Of a stretch of DNA of 57,408 bases, positions 32,910 to 43,605 are shown in pieces. The notes below the pieces were generated by a model that was given only the letters and a program-made list of their open reading frames with translations, did not search any database and was not told the origin of the DNA. Origin of the DNA: Clostridia bacterium. Lineage in GTDB: Bacteria; Bacillota; Clostridia; UBA1381. The position numbers were made by a program, and so were the translations under genes. Location of the stretch: contig JAFSXU010000074.1 of the NCBI GenBank assembly GCA_017443895.1, positions 1 to 57,408 of the forward strand. Reading direction: 5' to 3'. Every line of letters starts with the position of its first letter. The stretch's first letter is position 1.

Positions 32910-32938
32910 ATACTAACATAGGTTAATATTTGACATTT
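32901..32938 (-). terminator. Palindrome serving as likely uvrA terminator
   Basis: AAATGTCAAATA (32901-32912) and TATTTGACATTT (32927-32938) are perfect 12-bp inverted arms, with a further CTAAC/GTTAA partial pairing inside. In the minus direction it follows the uvrA stop by 20 bp and ends in TTTTC. Confidence 0.6.
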
Positions 32939-32958
32939 CATACTTTTTTCAACTTACA

Positions 32959-35781
32959 TTATTTAAGCATCGGCTTTAGGTACTGACCGGTATATGAGCC
33001 TTTTATCTTTGCAACCGCTTCGGGTGTTCCTTTTGCAATCACCTTTCCACCGCCTTCTCCTCCCTCGGGGCCTAAGTCTATAATATAATCGGCAGTCTTT
33101 ATAACATCCAAATTATGCTCTATTACAACAACGGTATTCCCTGCCTCAACAAGCTGATTTAATACCTCGGTAAGTTTATGCACATCTGCGCTGTGCAAGC
33201 CTGTTGTCGGCTCGTCAAGAATATAAATAGTCTTTCCCGTTGAGCGTTTTGAAAGCTCGGTTGCAAGCTTTACTCTCTGCGCCTCTCCGCCCGATAATGT
33301 CGTCGAGGACTGCCCGAGTTTTACATAGCCCAGGCCTACCTGCTGTAAGGTTTCAAGTTTTCGGCTGATTTTGGGGAAATTTTTGAAAAACTCAACGCCC
33401 TCATCAACTGTCATTTCAAGAACATCATATATATTCTTACCCTTATACTTAACCTCTAAGGTTTCACGGTTATACCTATGACCTTTACAAACCTCGCACG
33501 GTACATATACATCGGACAAAAAATGCATTTCAATCTTTTTTATACCGTCACCACTACAAGCCTCGCATCTGCCACCTTTTACATTAAAGCTGAACCTGTT
33601 TGACTTATAACCGCGCATTTTTGACTCGTTGGTATTTGCAAAAACCGAGCGGATATCGGTAAACACATTCGTATATGTGGCAGGGTTAGACCTTGGAGTT
33701 CTGCCAATCGGAGACTGGTCAATATTGATAATCTTATCAAGCTTATCGACGCCCACAATCTCCTTATGCTCGCCTGCTCTTGTCTGCGCGCGGTTTAGAG
33801 TATGGGCAAGGCTCTTATATAAAATTTCGTTTACCAAAGACGATTTTCCCGACCCTGAAACGCCCGTTACGCAGGTCATAACGCCTATCGGGAATTTTAC
33901 ATTGATATTCTTTAAGTTATTCTCCTTTGCGCCCCTTACCTCTAACCAATCAAGAGGTTTTCTGCGTTTCTTTGGTACTTCAATTTTAAGCTCGCCGCTT
34001 AAGTACTTACCCGTCATGGACTCCTTTGAGTTTATTAAATCCTCAACCGTACCCTCGCCTACTACTCTGCCTCCGTTTACGCCTGCACCAGGTCCTATAT
34101 CAACAATATGGTCCGCCGCATACATGGTATCAATATCATGTTCTACCACCAAAACGGTATTGTCAAGATCCCTCAAATGCTTCAAGGTCTTAATAAGCCT
34201 GTCATTGTCCCTTTGATGAAGTCCTATGCTTGGCTCGTCCAGAATGTAGAGCACTCCCATAAGTCCCGACCCTATCTGAGTTGCAAGCCTTATTCTCTGC
34301 GCCTCTCCGCCCGATAATGTGCCCGATGAGCGTGAAAGCGTTAAATATTCAAGTCCTACATCAAGCAAAAATTGCAGTCTTGCTTTTATCTCCTTTAACA
34401 CCTGACTTGCAATCTTTAACTCTACCTCGCTAAGCTCCAGGCGATCGATAAAGTCCCTTTCCTCCCGTATCGGCATACAGGTAAACTCGTAAATATTTTT
34501 ACCGCCTACCGTAACGCCCAAAACCTCGGGATTTAATCTTGCGCCATGGCATTTAGGGCATTTTACAAGGCTTATATATCTATCAAGATCATACCTTGCA
34601 TACTCCGATGTAGGATGCGCATATCTACGCTCCATATTGCCTATTACACCCTCAAACGGCGAATTTATAACTCTGTTTCCGTAGGATTTGGGCATTTTTA
34701 CCTTTATCGGCATATCGCCTGTGCCATATAGCACCGCCTCTTTTGTTGCATCACTCAAATCACGCCACGGAGTATTTATATCCTCTTCAAAATGCTCCAA
34801 GATTGCTTTAAAATACGCCGCTGCAAAGCTGTCGGGCTCTTCAACGCTGTTCCATCCGCTTGCACGCAATGCGCCGTCTAAAAGTCCCACGCTATCATCG
34901 TGTATAATAAGTGCAGGGTCAAACTTTTGCAATGCACCCAAGCCGTCGCAATGCTCGCACGCGCCGTATGGGTTGTTAAACGAGAACATTCTCGGCGTAA
35001 GCTCGGGTATGCTTATTCCGCAGTCGGGGCAGGCATAGCTTTGCGAAAAGTTCATTATCTTATCGCCGATAACATCAATCATTACAAGATCGCCTGTAAG
35101 AGAAATAGCAGTTTCAACAGAGTCACTAAGCCTCTTTGTTATACCGTCACGGATAATAAGTCTGTCAACGATAACCTCGATATTATGCTTAAAGGTCTTT
35201 TTAAGCTTTATTTCCTCCGATAAGTCATACTGCTCGCCGTCTACCTTGACTCTTGCAAAGCCGTTTTTCTTTGCGTCCTCAAAAACCTTTTGGTGCTCAC
35301 CTTTTTTACCGCTTACAACAGGTGCAAGCACCTGGATTTTAGTGCCCTCGGGCAGTTTTAAAACCTGATCGACAATCTGGTCAACTGTCTGCTTGGATAT
35401 TTCCCTGCCACACTTGGGGCAATGCGGAATACCTATCCTTGCATACATCAGCCTTAAATAATCATATATTTCCGTTACCGTACCGACGGTTGAACGGGGG
35501 TTTTTTGATGTTGTTTTCTGGTCAATACTTATTGCAGGGGACAAGCCCTCAATATAATCAACATCTGGTTTTTCCATAAGTCCCAAAAACTGCCTTGCGT
35601 ATGAGGACAGGGACTCCATATACCGCCTCTGTCCCTCTGCGTATATCGTATCAAAAGCAAGCGATGATTTGCCCGAACCCGAAAGTCCTGTTAAAACCAC
35701 CAGCTTATCTCTTGGAATATCAATGGATATGTTTTTTAAATTATGTTCTCTTGCGCCCTTTATTCGTATATATTTTGCCAT
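32959..35781 (-). CDS. uvrA: Excinuclease ABC subunit A
   Basis: A 940-residue DNA damage sensor of nucleotide excision repair, working with UvrB and UvrC. Walker A motifs [14 protein letters not shown] (N-terminal) and [13 protein letters not shown] (about residue 637), two [10 protein letters not shown] signatures, and zinc motifs such as [13 protein letters not shown] and CEACSGDG are all present at full length. The start [14 protein letters not shown] is typical. It is followed by the tRNA-Arg gene. Confidence 0.98.
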   Translation of the reverse strand: MAKYIRIKGAREHNLKNISIDIPRDKLVVLTGLSGSGKSSLAFDTIYAEGQRRYMESLSSYARQFLGLMEKPDVDYIEGLSPAISIDQKTTSKNPRSTVGTVTEIYDYLRLMYARIGIPHCPKCGREISKQTVDQIVDQVLKLPEGTKIQVLAPVVSGKKGEHQKVFEDAKKNGFARVKVDGEQYDLSEEIKLKKTFKHNIEVIVDRLIIRDGITKRLSDSVETAISLTGDLVMIDVIGDKIMNFSQSYACPDCGISIPELTPRMFSFNNPYGACEHCDGLGALQKFDPALIIHDDSVGLLDGALRASGWNSVEEPDSFAAAYFKAILEHFEEDINTPWRDLSDATKEAVLYGTGDMPIKVKMPKSYGNRVINSPFEGVIGNMERRYAHPTSEYARYDLDRYISLVKCPKCHGARLNPEVLGVTVGGKNIYEFTCMPIREERDFIDRLELSEVELKIASQVLKEIKARLQFLLDVGLEYLTLSRSSGTLSGGEAQRIRLATQIGSGLMGVLYILDEPSIGLHQRDNDRLIKTLKHLRDLDNTVLVVEHDIDTMYAADHIVDIGPGAGVNGGRVVGEGTVEDLINSKESMTGKYLSGELKIEVPKKRRKPLDWLEVRGAKENNLKNINVKFPIGVMTCVTGVSGSGKSSLVNEILYKSLAHTLNRAQTRAGEHKEIVGVDKLDKIINIDQSPIGRTPRSNPATYTNVFTDIRSVFANTNESKMRGYKSNRFSFNVKGGRCEACSGDGIKKIEMHFLSDVYVPCEVCKGHRYNRETLEVKYKGKNIYDVLEMTVDEGVEFFKNFPKISRKLETLQQVGLGYVKLGQSSTTLSGGEAQRVKLATELSKRSTGKTIYILDEPTTGLHSADVHKLTEVLNQLVEAGNTVVVIEHNLDVIKTADYIIDLGPEGGEGGGKVIAKGTPEAVAKIKGSYTGQYLKPMLK

Positions 35782-35878
35782 TTATTTACCTCTTTTTATT
35801 GGAATGTTATTAAACTATAGTATATTCACGGCAATTTAGCCTGTAAGTTTTATCCGTTTAAGTCTGAAACATTATTTT

Positions 35879-36262
35879 TTACTGAAGATAGGGAGTGTTA
35901 AACTCCTTATATCTTTGAAGCATCTTTTCTCTTTTGTCAATCATAATATTAAAATCCTCAAGCATGGACATTGCAAAAATTGATTGCACAAGGTCGCTTG
36001 CCGAATACACAAGCTCCGCAGTATTGACAAAATCAAATCTTTCCCCCTCACTAAACTCTCTGATATCCAGAATTTCAGCCACATAGCCTGTTTCATCATA
36101 TATTGCCTGTGAGGTGCTTAAAATATCATCATCACTGACGGCTCTGTCAAAAAAGCCCACCAACGCAACGCCCCTTTCCGTTTCTACCATAAACAAAACA
36201 GGGGTTAAAATTTTCTCGTTAAAAATTTCAACTATTGTGTCAATTGTTTCACTGTTCATCAC
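35879..36262 (-). CDS. Hypothetical protein translationally coupled to uvrB
   Basis: A 127-residue acidic soluble protein that I cannot assign. It begins [19 protein letters not shown], has a central [16 protein letters not shown] strand-turn-strand region and a helical C-terminus ([18 protein letters not shown]). Its ATG overlaps the uvrB stop (ATGA), so it is translated after uvrB. A link to repair is only positional. Confidence 0.7.
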   Translation of the reverse strand: MMNSETIDTIVEIFNEKILTPVLFMVETERGVALVGFFDRAVSDDDILSTSQAIYDETGYVAEILDIREFSEGERFDFVNTAELVYSASDLVQSIFAMSMLEDFNIMIDKREKMLQRYKEFNTPYLQ

Positions 36263-38226
36263 TTTTCCATCTCTTTTTCAAGTTTTCTTATCCTGTCTCT
36301 TAATGCGGCAGCCTCCTCAAATTCAAGGTTTTCAGCCGCATTATACATTTTTGCAGTAAGCTCCTCAATTTCACGCCGATAATCCGAAGCAGTTTTTATC
36401 TCGCCCGGCTTTTTAGCGTCCGTTACCGCCTTTACAGGCTCCAATATCTCACGGATATCCTTCTTTATAGTCTTTGGTATTATGCCGTGCTCTTCATTAT
36501 ACTTTTGCTGTATCTCACGCCGTCTTTTGGTTTCGTCAATCGCCACACGCATTGACCGTGTAATCGTATCGGCATACATTATTACCTGTCCCTCGCTGTT
36601 TCTTGCGGCTCTGCCTATAGTCTGGATAAGCGATGTTTCACCACGCAAAAATCCTTCCTTGTCAGCATCTAAGATTGCAACAAGCGCTACCTCGGGAATA
36701 TCAAGTCCTTCACGAAGCAGATTTATACCGACAAGCACATCAAACTCGCCAAGTCTTAAATCCTTTATAATCTCCGTTCTTTCAATGGTCGTAATATCGG
36801 AGTGCATATATCTTACACGAATACCTATCTCACTCAAATAGTCCGTTAAATCCTCTGCCATTTTCTTTGTAAGCGTTGTAACAAGAGTTCTAAATCCTCT
36901 TTCCGTACGCTTGTTTATCTCCGAGATAAGGTCGTCTATCTGATGCTCTGTAGGCCGTACAAATATTTCGGGATCCAAAAGTCCGGTTGGTCGGATAAGC
37001 TGTTGTGCAATTGTGGTTGAGTGTTCCCTTTCATACTCGCCCGGCGTTGCAGATGTAAATATTACCTGATTTAATCTTTGTTCAAATTCCTCAAATTTTA
37101 AAGGCCTATTATCCCTTGCAGACGGTAATCTAAATCCATATTTAATGAGAGTATCCTTTCTTGCCCTGTCGCCGTTATACATACCCCTTACCTGCGGAAT
37201 TGTAGCATGCGACTCGTCAATAATCATTAAATAATCATCGGGCATATAATCAAGCAAAGCATACGGTGCGCTTCCCTCCTCACGACCCGAAATATGTCTT
37301 GAATAGTTTTCAATGCCCTGACAAAATCCAATCTCCTGGAGCATTTCAAGATCATACATGGTACGCTGTTCAATTCTCTGCGCCTCGATAAGCATATTGC
37401 GCTCCTTAAAATACGCAACCTGCTCCTGCATCTCGGCATAAATTGCGCCTATGGCTACCTTCATTTTATCGCCCGTTGTTACATAATGCGATGCAGGCAT
37501 AATTACAGCGTGTTGCATTGTTCCAACAATCTCGCCCGTAACAACATTTATCTGGGATATTCTGTCAATCTCATCACCTAAAAATTCAACCCTTATGCAA
37601 TGCTCGCCGTTATTTGACGGAAATATCTCCACCACATCGCCACGGACTCTGAATTTATTTCTGACAAAGTTTATATCGTTTCGCTCATACTGCATTTTGG
37701 TAAGCTTCATAAGTATTTCGTCACGGTCCTTTACCATGCCGACTCTAAGTGACAGCATAAGCTCCTTGTAATCCTCGGGATCGCCCAGTCCGTAAATACA
37801 GGACACGCTCGCAACAATTATGGTATCCCGTCTTTCAAACAGGGCAAAGGTTGCGCTATGTCTTAGTTTATCAATATTTTCATTTGTCATTGAGTTTTTT
37901 TCGATATATGTGTCGGTTGACGGAATATATGCCTCGGGCTGATAATAATCATAATACGACACAAAAAATTCAACACAGTTATTCGGGAAAAATTCCTTAA
38001 ATTCCGAACATAACTGCGCCGCAAGCGTTTTATTATGCGCAAGAACAATTGTCGGTTTATTGACCCTTGCAATGATATTTGCCATTGTGAAGGTTTTTCC
38101 CGAGCCTGTAACACCTAAGAGCGTCTGAAACTTCTCACCGTTTTTTACTCCGTTTGCAAGCGTTTCTATCGCCTGTATTTGATCGCCTTTAGGCGTAAAT
38201 TCCGATACCAATTCAAATTTATCCAT
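36259..38226 (-). CDS. uvrB: Excinuclease ABC subunit B
   Basis: A 655-residue helicase-like subunit of the UvrABC nuclease. [16 protein letters not shown] is the Walker [22 protein letters not shown] is the DNA-clamping beta hairpin region, IDESH is motif II and [15 protein letters not shown] motif VI. The C-terminal UVR domain ([31 protein letters not shown]) contacts UvrC. I prefer ATG at 38226 with AGAGG upstream over the TTG six bases earlier. Confidence 0.98.
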   Translation of the reverse strand: MDKFELVSEFTPKGDQIQAIETLANGVKNGEKFQTLLGVTGSGKTFTMANIIARVNKPTIVLAHNKTLAAQLCSEFKEFFPNNCVEFFVSYYDYYQPEAYIPSTDTYIEKNSMTNENIDKLRHSATFALFERRDTIIVASVSCIYGLGDPEDYKELMLSLRVGMVKDRDEILMKLTKMQYERNDINFVRNKFRVRGDVVEIFPSNNGEHCIRVEFLGDEIDRISQINVVTGEIVGTMQHAVIMPASHYVTTGDKMKVAIGAIYAEMQEQVAYFKERNMLIEAQRIEQRTMYDLEMLQEIGFCQGIENYSRHISGREEGSAPYALLDYMPDDYLMIIDESHATIPQVRGMYNGDRARKDTLIKYGFRLPSARDNRPLKFEEFEQRLNQVIFTSATPGEYEREHSTTIAQQLIRPTGLLDPEIFVRPTEHQIDDLISEINKRTERGFRTLVTTLTKKMAEDLTDYLSEIGIRVRYMHSDITTIERTEIIKDLRLGEFDVLVGINLLREGLDIPEVALVAILDADKEGFLRGETSLIQTIGRAARNSEGQVIMYADTITRSMRVAIDETKRRREIQQKYNEEHGIIPKTIKKDIREILEPVKAVTDAKKPGEIKTASDYRREIEELTAKMYNAAENLEFEEAAALRDRIRKLEKEMEK

Positions 38227-38304
38227 AACCAAATGCCTCTAAACATATGTTTTATCTTAACCATTATAACAGACACTCAACAAACAGTCAAGCACAATAT
38301 AATA

Positions 38305-38356
38305 CGATTTCTGCAAATGAGCTGTTGCATTGGCAACAGCTCATTTGCAGAAATCG
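38305..38356. repeat. Perfect 24-bp hairpin upstream of uvrB
   Basis: 38305-38328 is exactly complementary to 38333-38356, with loop ATTG. It shares the core GAGCTGTTGC/GCAACAGCTC with the hairpin at 38549-38582. It may terminate the upstream unit or be a repeat. The 349-bp gap holds this, two further hairpins, and no gene I can see. Confidence 0.65.
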
Positions 38357-38433
38357 AAAAACGAAGCAGATTTTGTGAAAATGAACCCGTAGCCCTACAG
38401 TGGTACGGTAGGGTTTATTTGAGCAAAAAGCAC

Positions 38434-38471
38434 ATAATACTGCCGTTTTTGTAAAAGAACGGCAGTATTAT
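38434..38471. repeat. 14-bp hairpin in the uvrB upstream gap
   Basis: ATAATACTGCCGTT (38434-38447) pairs perfectly with AACGGCAGTATTAT (38458-38471). The 10-nt loop has T and A runs, so it could act as a terminator in either direction. Confidence 0.55.
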
Positions 38472-38548
38472 TTATGGTAATAAGTCATATATAGATGCAA
38501 ACTATATTATTTAAGTTTTGTGCGGTCTGGGAAGTTTTTCGACAGTCT

Positions 38549-38582
38549 GAGATGAGCTGCTGCATTAGCAACAGCTCATCTC
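38549..38582. repeat. Hairpin overlapping the end of the P-loop/Asp23 gene
   Basis: 38549-38563 pairs with 38568-38582 (14 of 15 pairs, loop ATTA). The core GAGCTG(C/T)TGC...GCAACAGCTC is the same as at 38305-38356, but the outer pairs differ and still match. It overlaps the stop codon at 38576. Confidence 0.6.
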
Positions 38583-39394
38583 ATTGATATTGATTTTACA
38601 AACATATGCACCCTGCGTACATTCACAGAGGTATATTGTTCGATATTCCTTTTGATATTTGTTTGCGCAAGCCTGCACGCTTTATCAATATTATAACCGA
38701 ATTTCACACCCACAGTCATATCAATATGAACACCGTGACCTGTTTTCCTTACATTCATATTTATTACACGATAAATTGCGCCGACTTTTAATGCTTCATA
38801 CTCGGCAATCTGCATAAGCACGGTGTCTGATATTACATAGTCGCCAAGATATGAAAATGTAGGCCTTACAATTGATCTGTCCGCCTCGCCTGTGTCAATC
38901 TCCTTGTCGAGATTTTTCTGAAAACCACGCAAGGGGTGGAGAAAATAGCCCGAAAAGTTCTTTTTTATCTCAAATGTAGGAACAGGAATAACATGCTTTC
39001 CCTCCTCCATTCGCATACGCTGTGCCATTTCCATTTCACGCTTTGTGGCAACATCCTCAATATGTATGATTTTTTCAATTTCACCCACACCCAGCGATGC
39101 GGCAATTTTTTCTGCCATATTATCAGATGTTCCCAAAATCATAAGGCATTTTATTTTACCGGTACGAAGATATGCCTTTATCTCCCTTGAGTGCTCATCA
39201 TTCATAAACAAGGCATGCTTTACAGAGGCAATTCTTGTTTTTTCACGCTTTGCAGATGTGCCTGCTATTACCTTGCCATGCGATATTAACAAACCGTCGT
39301 CAATTATTCCGTCTGCGCCGTTATCGGTGGCAACGCTTATGCTTCTATAGCTCTTTCCCGTTCCGCTCGGACCTACAAATGCAATAACTCTCAT
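38576..39394 (-). CDS. P-loop protein fused to an Asp23/Gls24-like domain
   Basis: A 272-residue protein. The Walker A GPSGTGKS is at 8-15, followed by DDGLLISHGKVIAG, which looks like a kinase or GTPase-type core up to about residue 130. The C-terminal part (about 180-272: YEALKVGAIYRVINMNVRKTGHGVHIDMTVGVKFGYNI) resembles the Asp23/Gls24 alkaline-shock domain. The role is unknown; such fusions occur in Clostridia. It directly follows rex (11-nt gap), so it is probably in a rpiB-rex unit. Confidence 0.75.
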   Translation of the reverse strand: MRVIAFVGPSGTGKSYRSISVATDNGADGIIDDGLLISHGKVIAGTSAKREKTRIASVKHALFMNDEHSREIKAYLRTGKIKCLMILGTSDNMAEKIAASLGVGEIEKIIHIEDVATKREMEMAQRMRMEEGKHVIPVPTFEIKKNFSGYFLHPLRGFQKNLDKEIDTGEADRSIVRPTFSYLGDYVISDTVLMQIAEYEALKVGAIYRVINMNVRKTGHGVHIDMTVGVKFGYNIDKACRLAQTNIKRNIEQYTSVNVRRVHMFVKSISMR

Positions 39395-39405
39395 AACGCT
39401 ACCTC

Positions 39406-40044
39406 TTATATTTTAGAACGCTTCAGCTTATATGAAAGCGTCATTAACGGGTCTGATAAATGCACATTCTCAACCGATATATCATCGGGCAAATTAAGCT
39501 CGGAGTACGAGAAATTAAGTATCGCCTTTACTCCGCCCTCTACAAGCCTGTATGCAATATTATGCACCGCCTTATTCGGCACTGTAAGAACTCCTATATC
39601 CACCCTGTTATTTAAAAGATAATCCTCAAGCTCCGATATATCGCGTACCTTGATATGGTTTATTTCTTTTCCGATAATATCCTTTGAATTATCAAATATG
39701 GCAACCAATTTAAAGCCACGCTTTTCAAAGCCTGCATGGTTTGCAAGCGCATGACCTAAATTACCTGCGCCTACTATAATCATCGTATTACCGTCGTTTA
39801 ATCCGAGGATTTTGGCTATTTCGCTGTACAAATACTCAATATTATAGCCATAACCCTGTTGTCCGAAACCACCGAAGAAGTTAAAATCCTGACGGATTTG
39901 AGATGCGGTAACACCCATTTTTTTGCTAAGCTCAGTTGATGAAACCTTTGTAATTCCCTGTGATAATAAGTCGCCCAAATACCTATAGTATCTCGGCAGA
40001 CGGTTTATTACAACCTCGGGGACTTTCTTTGAATTTTCCGGCAT
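39406..40044 (-). CDS. rex: Redox-sensing transcriptional repressor Rex
   Basis: A 212-residue repressor that leaves DNA when NADH is high and so controls fermentation genes. The N-terminal winged helix is VINRLPRYYRYLGDL then VSSTELSKKMGVTASQIRQDFNFFG. The Rossmann domain has the nucleotide motif VGAGNLGHALANH. The length is standard. Any local Rex operator is not obvious to me. Confidence 0.96.
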   Translation of the reverse strand: MPENSKKVPEVVINRLPRYYRYLGDLLSQGITKVSSTELSKKMGVTASQIRQDFNFFGGFGQQGYGYNIEYLYSEIAKILGLNDGNTMIIVGAGNLGHALANHAGFEKRGFKLVAIFDNSKDIIGKEINHIKVRDISELEDYLLNNRVDIGVLTVPNKAVHNIAYRLVEGGVKAILNFSYSELNLPDDISVENVHLSDPLMTLSYKLKRSKI

Positions 40045-40069
40045 TGTTTTACCTCTTTATATATAAAAA

Positions 40070-40504
40070 TCAGTTTTCAAGCTCATGTATTTTTGCAACT
40101 CTGTTTGAGTGTCTTCCGCCCAAATGCTCTGCATTTAACCATGTGTCAACTATCATATACGCAAGCTCCTCGCCTATAACCCTGCCGCCTAAGCAGATTA
40201 CATTTGCGTTGTTATGCTCCTTTGCCATTTTTGCACTGTATACATCCGAGCATAGCGCCGCACGAATACCCTTTATCTTATTTGCGGCAATGGATATTCC
40301 TATTCCCGTTCCGCAAACTAAAATTCCTGCATCACAGGTTTTATCATTTACGGCATTGCATACAGGTACGGCACAGTCGGGATAATCGACACTACTGTCA
40401 TTATACACACCAAAGTCATGCACCTCTATACCCTTACTCTCTAAATATTTTACTATGCGGTTCTTTAATTCAAAACCGCCGTGATCACTGCCTATCGCTA
40501 ACAT
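40070..40504 (-). CDS. rpiB: Ribose 5-phosphate isomerase B
   Basis: A 144-residue RpiB/LacAB-family isomerase interconverting ribose 5-phosphate and ribulose 5-phosphate. IGSDHGGFELKNRI holds the phosphate-binding start, DYPDCA and CGTGIGISIAANKIKGIRAAL the active-site Cys and anion hole, and NNANVICLGGRVIG the conserved helix. LacA/LacB are close relatives, but a single gene favours RpiB. Confidence 0.95.
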   Translation of the reverse strand: MLAIGSDHGGFELKNRIVKYLESKGIEVHDFGVYNDSSVDYPDCAVPVCNAVNDKTCDAGILVCGTGIGISIAANKIKGIRAALCSDVYSAKMAKEHNNANVICLGGRVIGEELAYMIVDTWLNAEHLGGRHSNRVAKIHELEN

Positions 40505-40556
40505 TATTTATCCTCCGTTTTATTTAAAAGTCCAAGTTTTTTTATAATATATCTAT

Positions 40557-41516
40557 TTACTTATTTAAGTTTTCCGCTTCTTTTATAAGATTATAATAAT
40601 ATTCAGTATGCCTTAATGATTCAGATGAAATAAGATGATAACCTGTATCCCAAAATTTGTCTCCTGTATTGAACATCCAGTCTGTAGGATAACCCAATAC
40701 CCTATCTCCAAAATTTTTTCTCATTTGTCTATAAAAACTATCTATGTTATCTACATCCGATTCAAAGTCCAAATCCGTATATATAGGGGGAAATACAATA
40801 TATACTTTAGCACCTAATGTTTCATAATGCTCTATGTATCTTTTTATCTCTTTAACTGCTTCTTTATCTAAATTTAAATTATATTGGTATGGATAAGGAT
40901 TTTTGTGATACATGTTTATTTCTATTGAGAGATCTCCATATTTTGTTATATTATCACGCAAATAAGCTTCTTCATCACCTTTGATGCCTTCTGTTAAATT
41001 GGAATAAGCCACCTCATACACCTTTGCATACGAACGCAGAATCTGTTGGTATGTATATTGCGGTCGATGCTTTAGTGTGATTGTTTTGTAATATTCTTTT
41101 GATTCGTGCCCGACTATTAAGCCTACATCATCATATTCATTCCACGCCGTATTGTATGGATAATATTCAAGTGCTAACACCACCTTGTCACCTTGATGTA
41201 TATATGGTTCTATTACCGATAAGTATACATCATATATATCTGCCGCATGAAGTCCCATGTTGATTGATTGTTCACCGCTTATCTTTTCATAATGCTCCGC
41301 ATTTACACCCGTCAAGACAGACGACCCTCCCACAAAAATTGTTCTCCCACCATGAGTAGTCTTTAATGTGTTAAGCTTGTCCTCTATTGAGCCATAGTGC
41401 CTTTTACTATATACAGAATCAGTATACAGGTTGCATAAATATGTTCCTCCAACAAACAGAATAAACAACAGTGTAATCTTTCCATAAAAAATCCAAATAT
41501 TCTTAGAATTTTGCAT
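40557..41516 (-). CDS. SGNH-type acyltransferase partner protein (DltD/AlgJ-like)
   Basis: A 319-residue protein with one N-terminal transmembrane helix and an extracytoplasmic SGNH-like domain: FVGGSSVLTGVNAEH holds the candidate Ser, and FWDTGYHLISSES near the end the candidate Asp/His pair. Such proteins pair with MBOAT acyltransferases to O-acylate surface polymers. It overlaps the end of the MBOAT gene upstream, so the two are coupled. I take ATG at 41516; an in-frame GTG at 41528 is possible. Confidence 0.78.
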   Translation of the reverse strand: MQNSKNIWIFYGKITLLFILFVGGTYLCNLYTDSVYSKRHYGSIEDKLNTLKTTHGGRTIFVGGSSVLTGVNAEHYEKISGEQSINMGLHAADIYDVYLSVIEPYIHQGDKVVLALEYYPYNTAWNEYDDVGLIVGHESKEYYKTITLKHRPQYTYQQILRSYAKVYEVAYSNLTEGIKGDEEAYLRDNITKYGDLSIEINMYHKNPYPYQYNLNLDKEAVKEIKRYIEHYETLGAKVYIVFPPIYTDLDFESDVDNIDSFYRQMRKNFGDRVLGYPTDWMFNTGDKFWDTGYHLISSESLRHTEYYYNLIKEAENLNK

Positions 41517-42924
41517 ATATAAATTCACCGGCCTTTCCCGTTACACCAAATATCAAAATAACAAAGATTAAGGCAATATAAACCGTCCACCTGACTACTG
41601 CCTTTCTACTGTTAAGTAAATATGTAGGTTTATCCTTACGGTCTGCAAAGATTTCAAATACCACAAAGATCATTATTCCAACCAAAGTTGCTACAAACCC
41701 AGATGCTGTTACTCCAAGCTCTGAGACGAGCTCTAATATAGATGCCATTGACCTAAGTCTAATCAAGCCATGAATTGTATCTGTGAGTATTTTTCGTATA
41801 ATTAGAATTGCATCAGGCAAAGTTGCCGCTCTGAAAAATATCCACATTGTATTCGTTAATAGCAATGTCACCATCCAATGTACTATAGTTCTTGTACGAC
41901 CGCTGACCTCCTTATTAAAACCGATCAACTTTTCAATAACAATAATTACACCATTCATAAATCCCCAAGTAATATATGTCCAAGCCGCACCATGCCATAA
42001 TCCGCTTACTGTGAAAGTTATAACAAGATTAACACAAGTCCTTGCTTTAGAGCACCGGCTACCACCAAGTGGAAAATAGACATAATCCCTGAACCATGAA
42101 CTTAATGATATGTGCCACCTTCTCCAAAACTCAGTTACTGAAAGTGAAAAATACGGAGCCTTAAAGTTTTGCACAACATCTATACCTATAATCTTTGACA
42201 ACCCATACGCCATATAACTGTATCCACAAAAATCACAGAAAATTTGTATTGTAAAAAATAAGCTTGCAATCAATAGTGCCAATCCGCTCACTTGCGCCGG
42301 CACATTAAATGGATTTGTTATTGCTTGAGCGAGTCTTGCGGAAACCAAAACCTTAAGTAATATTCCAATCAGCACATATCTGAATCCCTCAGCGCATCTA
42401 TCGTAACAGAATTTTGTCCTGTCATATTCTTTAATCTGCGCCAACAATGACTGTGACCTGTTGATTGGTCCTGAAGTTATGCAAGTGAATAATGACAGGA
42501 ATATAAAATAGTTGATAAAATTTTTTTCCGCACCGCATTTACCTTTATATACATCAACTAAGTATCCTACTCCACTAAAAGTGAAAAATGAAATTCCTAT
42601 TGGAACGGTAACCCCTGTGATTTCTCTCATTCTGAATATTTCATGTACTACAAAGCCGGCATATTTATAAAATAAAAGAGGACATAATGCTAAGACTAAC
42701 ATCACAAAAAAAGTCAGTTTGCTTTTATGTTTTTCCGTTATTACTCCAAATATGTATGTTACAGTTGTAAACAAGGCTAAAACAACAAATCCTGATATCC
42801 CTGATGAAATATAGAATATAAAACAACATACCGCGAGAATATATTTTTTCGCTTTTACTTCAGATAAAAGAAAAATCATTGCTACCGCAAATAATATAAT
42901 GAACTGCCATGATATGAATTGCAT
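41503..42924 (-). CDS. MBOAT-family O-acyltransferase
   Basis: A 473-residue polytopic membrane acyltransferase (about 10-12 helices). SVTEFWRRWHISLSSWFRDYVYFPLGGSR is the MBOAT signature, and SGLWHGAAWTYITWG contains the catalytic His. In DltB/AlgI/PatA systems such proteins pass acyl groups across the membrane to a partner enzyme. The SGNH partner follows at once. The polymer modified is unknown. tsaB lies 3 nt upstream. Confidence 0.92.
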   Translation of the reverse strand: MQFISWQFIILFAVAMIFLLSEVKAKKYILAVCCFIFYISSGISGFVVLALFTTVTYIFGVITEKHKSKLTFFVMLVLALCPLLFYKYAGFVVHEIFRMREITGVTVPIGISFFTFSGVGYLVDVYKGKCGAEKNFINYFIFLSLFTCITSGPINRSQSLLAQIKEYDRTKFCYDRCAEGFRYVLIGILLKVLVSARLAQAITNPFNVPAQVSGLALLIASLFFTIQIFCDFCGYSYMAYGLSKIIGIDVVQNFKAPYFSLSVTEFWRRWHISLSSWFRDYVYFPLGGSRCSKARTCVNLVITFTVSGLWHGAAWTYITWGFMNGVIIVIEKLIGFNKEVSGRTRTIVHWMVTLLLTNTMWIFFRAATLPDAILIIRKILTDTIHGLIRLRSMASILELVSELGVTASGFVATLVGIMIFVVFEIFADRKDKPTYLLNSRKAVVRWTVYIALIFVILIFGVTGKAGEFIYAKF

Positions 42925-42927
42925 TTA

Positions 42928-43605
42928 TTATCCCCTTTTCCTTAACAGTTCCTGTTCCGCCTGAGAAAGCCGTAAATACTCAGGCACAAGGCTGTTATAG
43001 TCACTCAAACAGCCACACTTTGCCATTTGATATGCACACACGCATACAGCAGACGCCTTTGACATTCTCAAATGCACAGGCGCTACCTCAGTTTTTAACA
43101 AATCACAATGCACATTTACACCATCGCCTGTAAATATAGTATCATACCCTGAAACTCTTTCTATACATTCGTGTATATCACAGGCATTTGGCTCTACAAC
43201 CGTTTCCAAAACGCCGTTATTCCATTTATATGCGGCGTTAAATACCTGTCCGCGCCTTGCGTCCATTATCGGTACTATAACCTTATTACTATCGCAAATA
43301 TTATATGCAAGCGCATACAGCGTATTAACGCCGACTGTTGGCTTATTATGGCTGTGTGCAAGCGCCTTTATCGTTGCAACGCCTATCCTAAGTCCTGTAA
43401 ACGACCCCGGACCCGTTGCCACGGCAAAAACATCAATGTCGGACACTTTAAGCTCCAAATCCGTCAGGACTCTGTCTATCATAACCATAATCTTCTGCGA
43501 ATGTGTTTTTTTATGGTTTATAACATATTCACCGACGACGATATTATCCTCAACTACCGCTACGGTTGCCGCATCGGTTGCCGTATCAATCGCTAAAACT
43601 CTCAT
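42928..43605 (-). CDS. tsaB: tRNA threonylcarbamoyladenosine biosynthesis protein TsaB
   Basis: A 225-residue ASKHA-fold protein that scaffolds the TsaBDE complex, which makes t6A37 in ANN-decoding tRNAs. LAIDTATDAATVAVVED opens the fold; FAVATGPGSFTGLRIGVATIKALAH is the diagnostic motif; KVIVPIMDARRGQVFNAAY follows. It overlaps tsaE by 4 nt (ATGA). Confidence 0.95.
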   Translation of the reverse strand: MRVLAIDTATDAATVAVVEDNIVVGEYVINHKKTHSQKIMVMIDRVLTDLELKVSDIDVFAVATGPGSFTGLRIGVATIKALAHSHNKPTVGVNTLYALAYNICDSNKVIVPIMDARRGQVFNAAYKWNNGVLETVVEPNACDIHECIERVSGYDTIFTGDGVNVHCDLLKTEVAPVHLRMSKASAVCVCAYQMAKCGCLSDYNSLVPEYLRLSQAEQELLRKRG

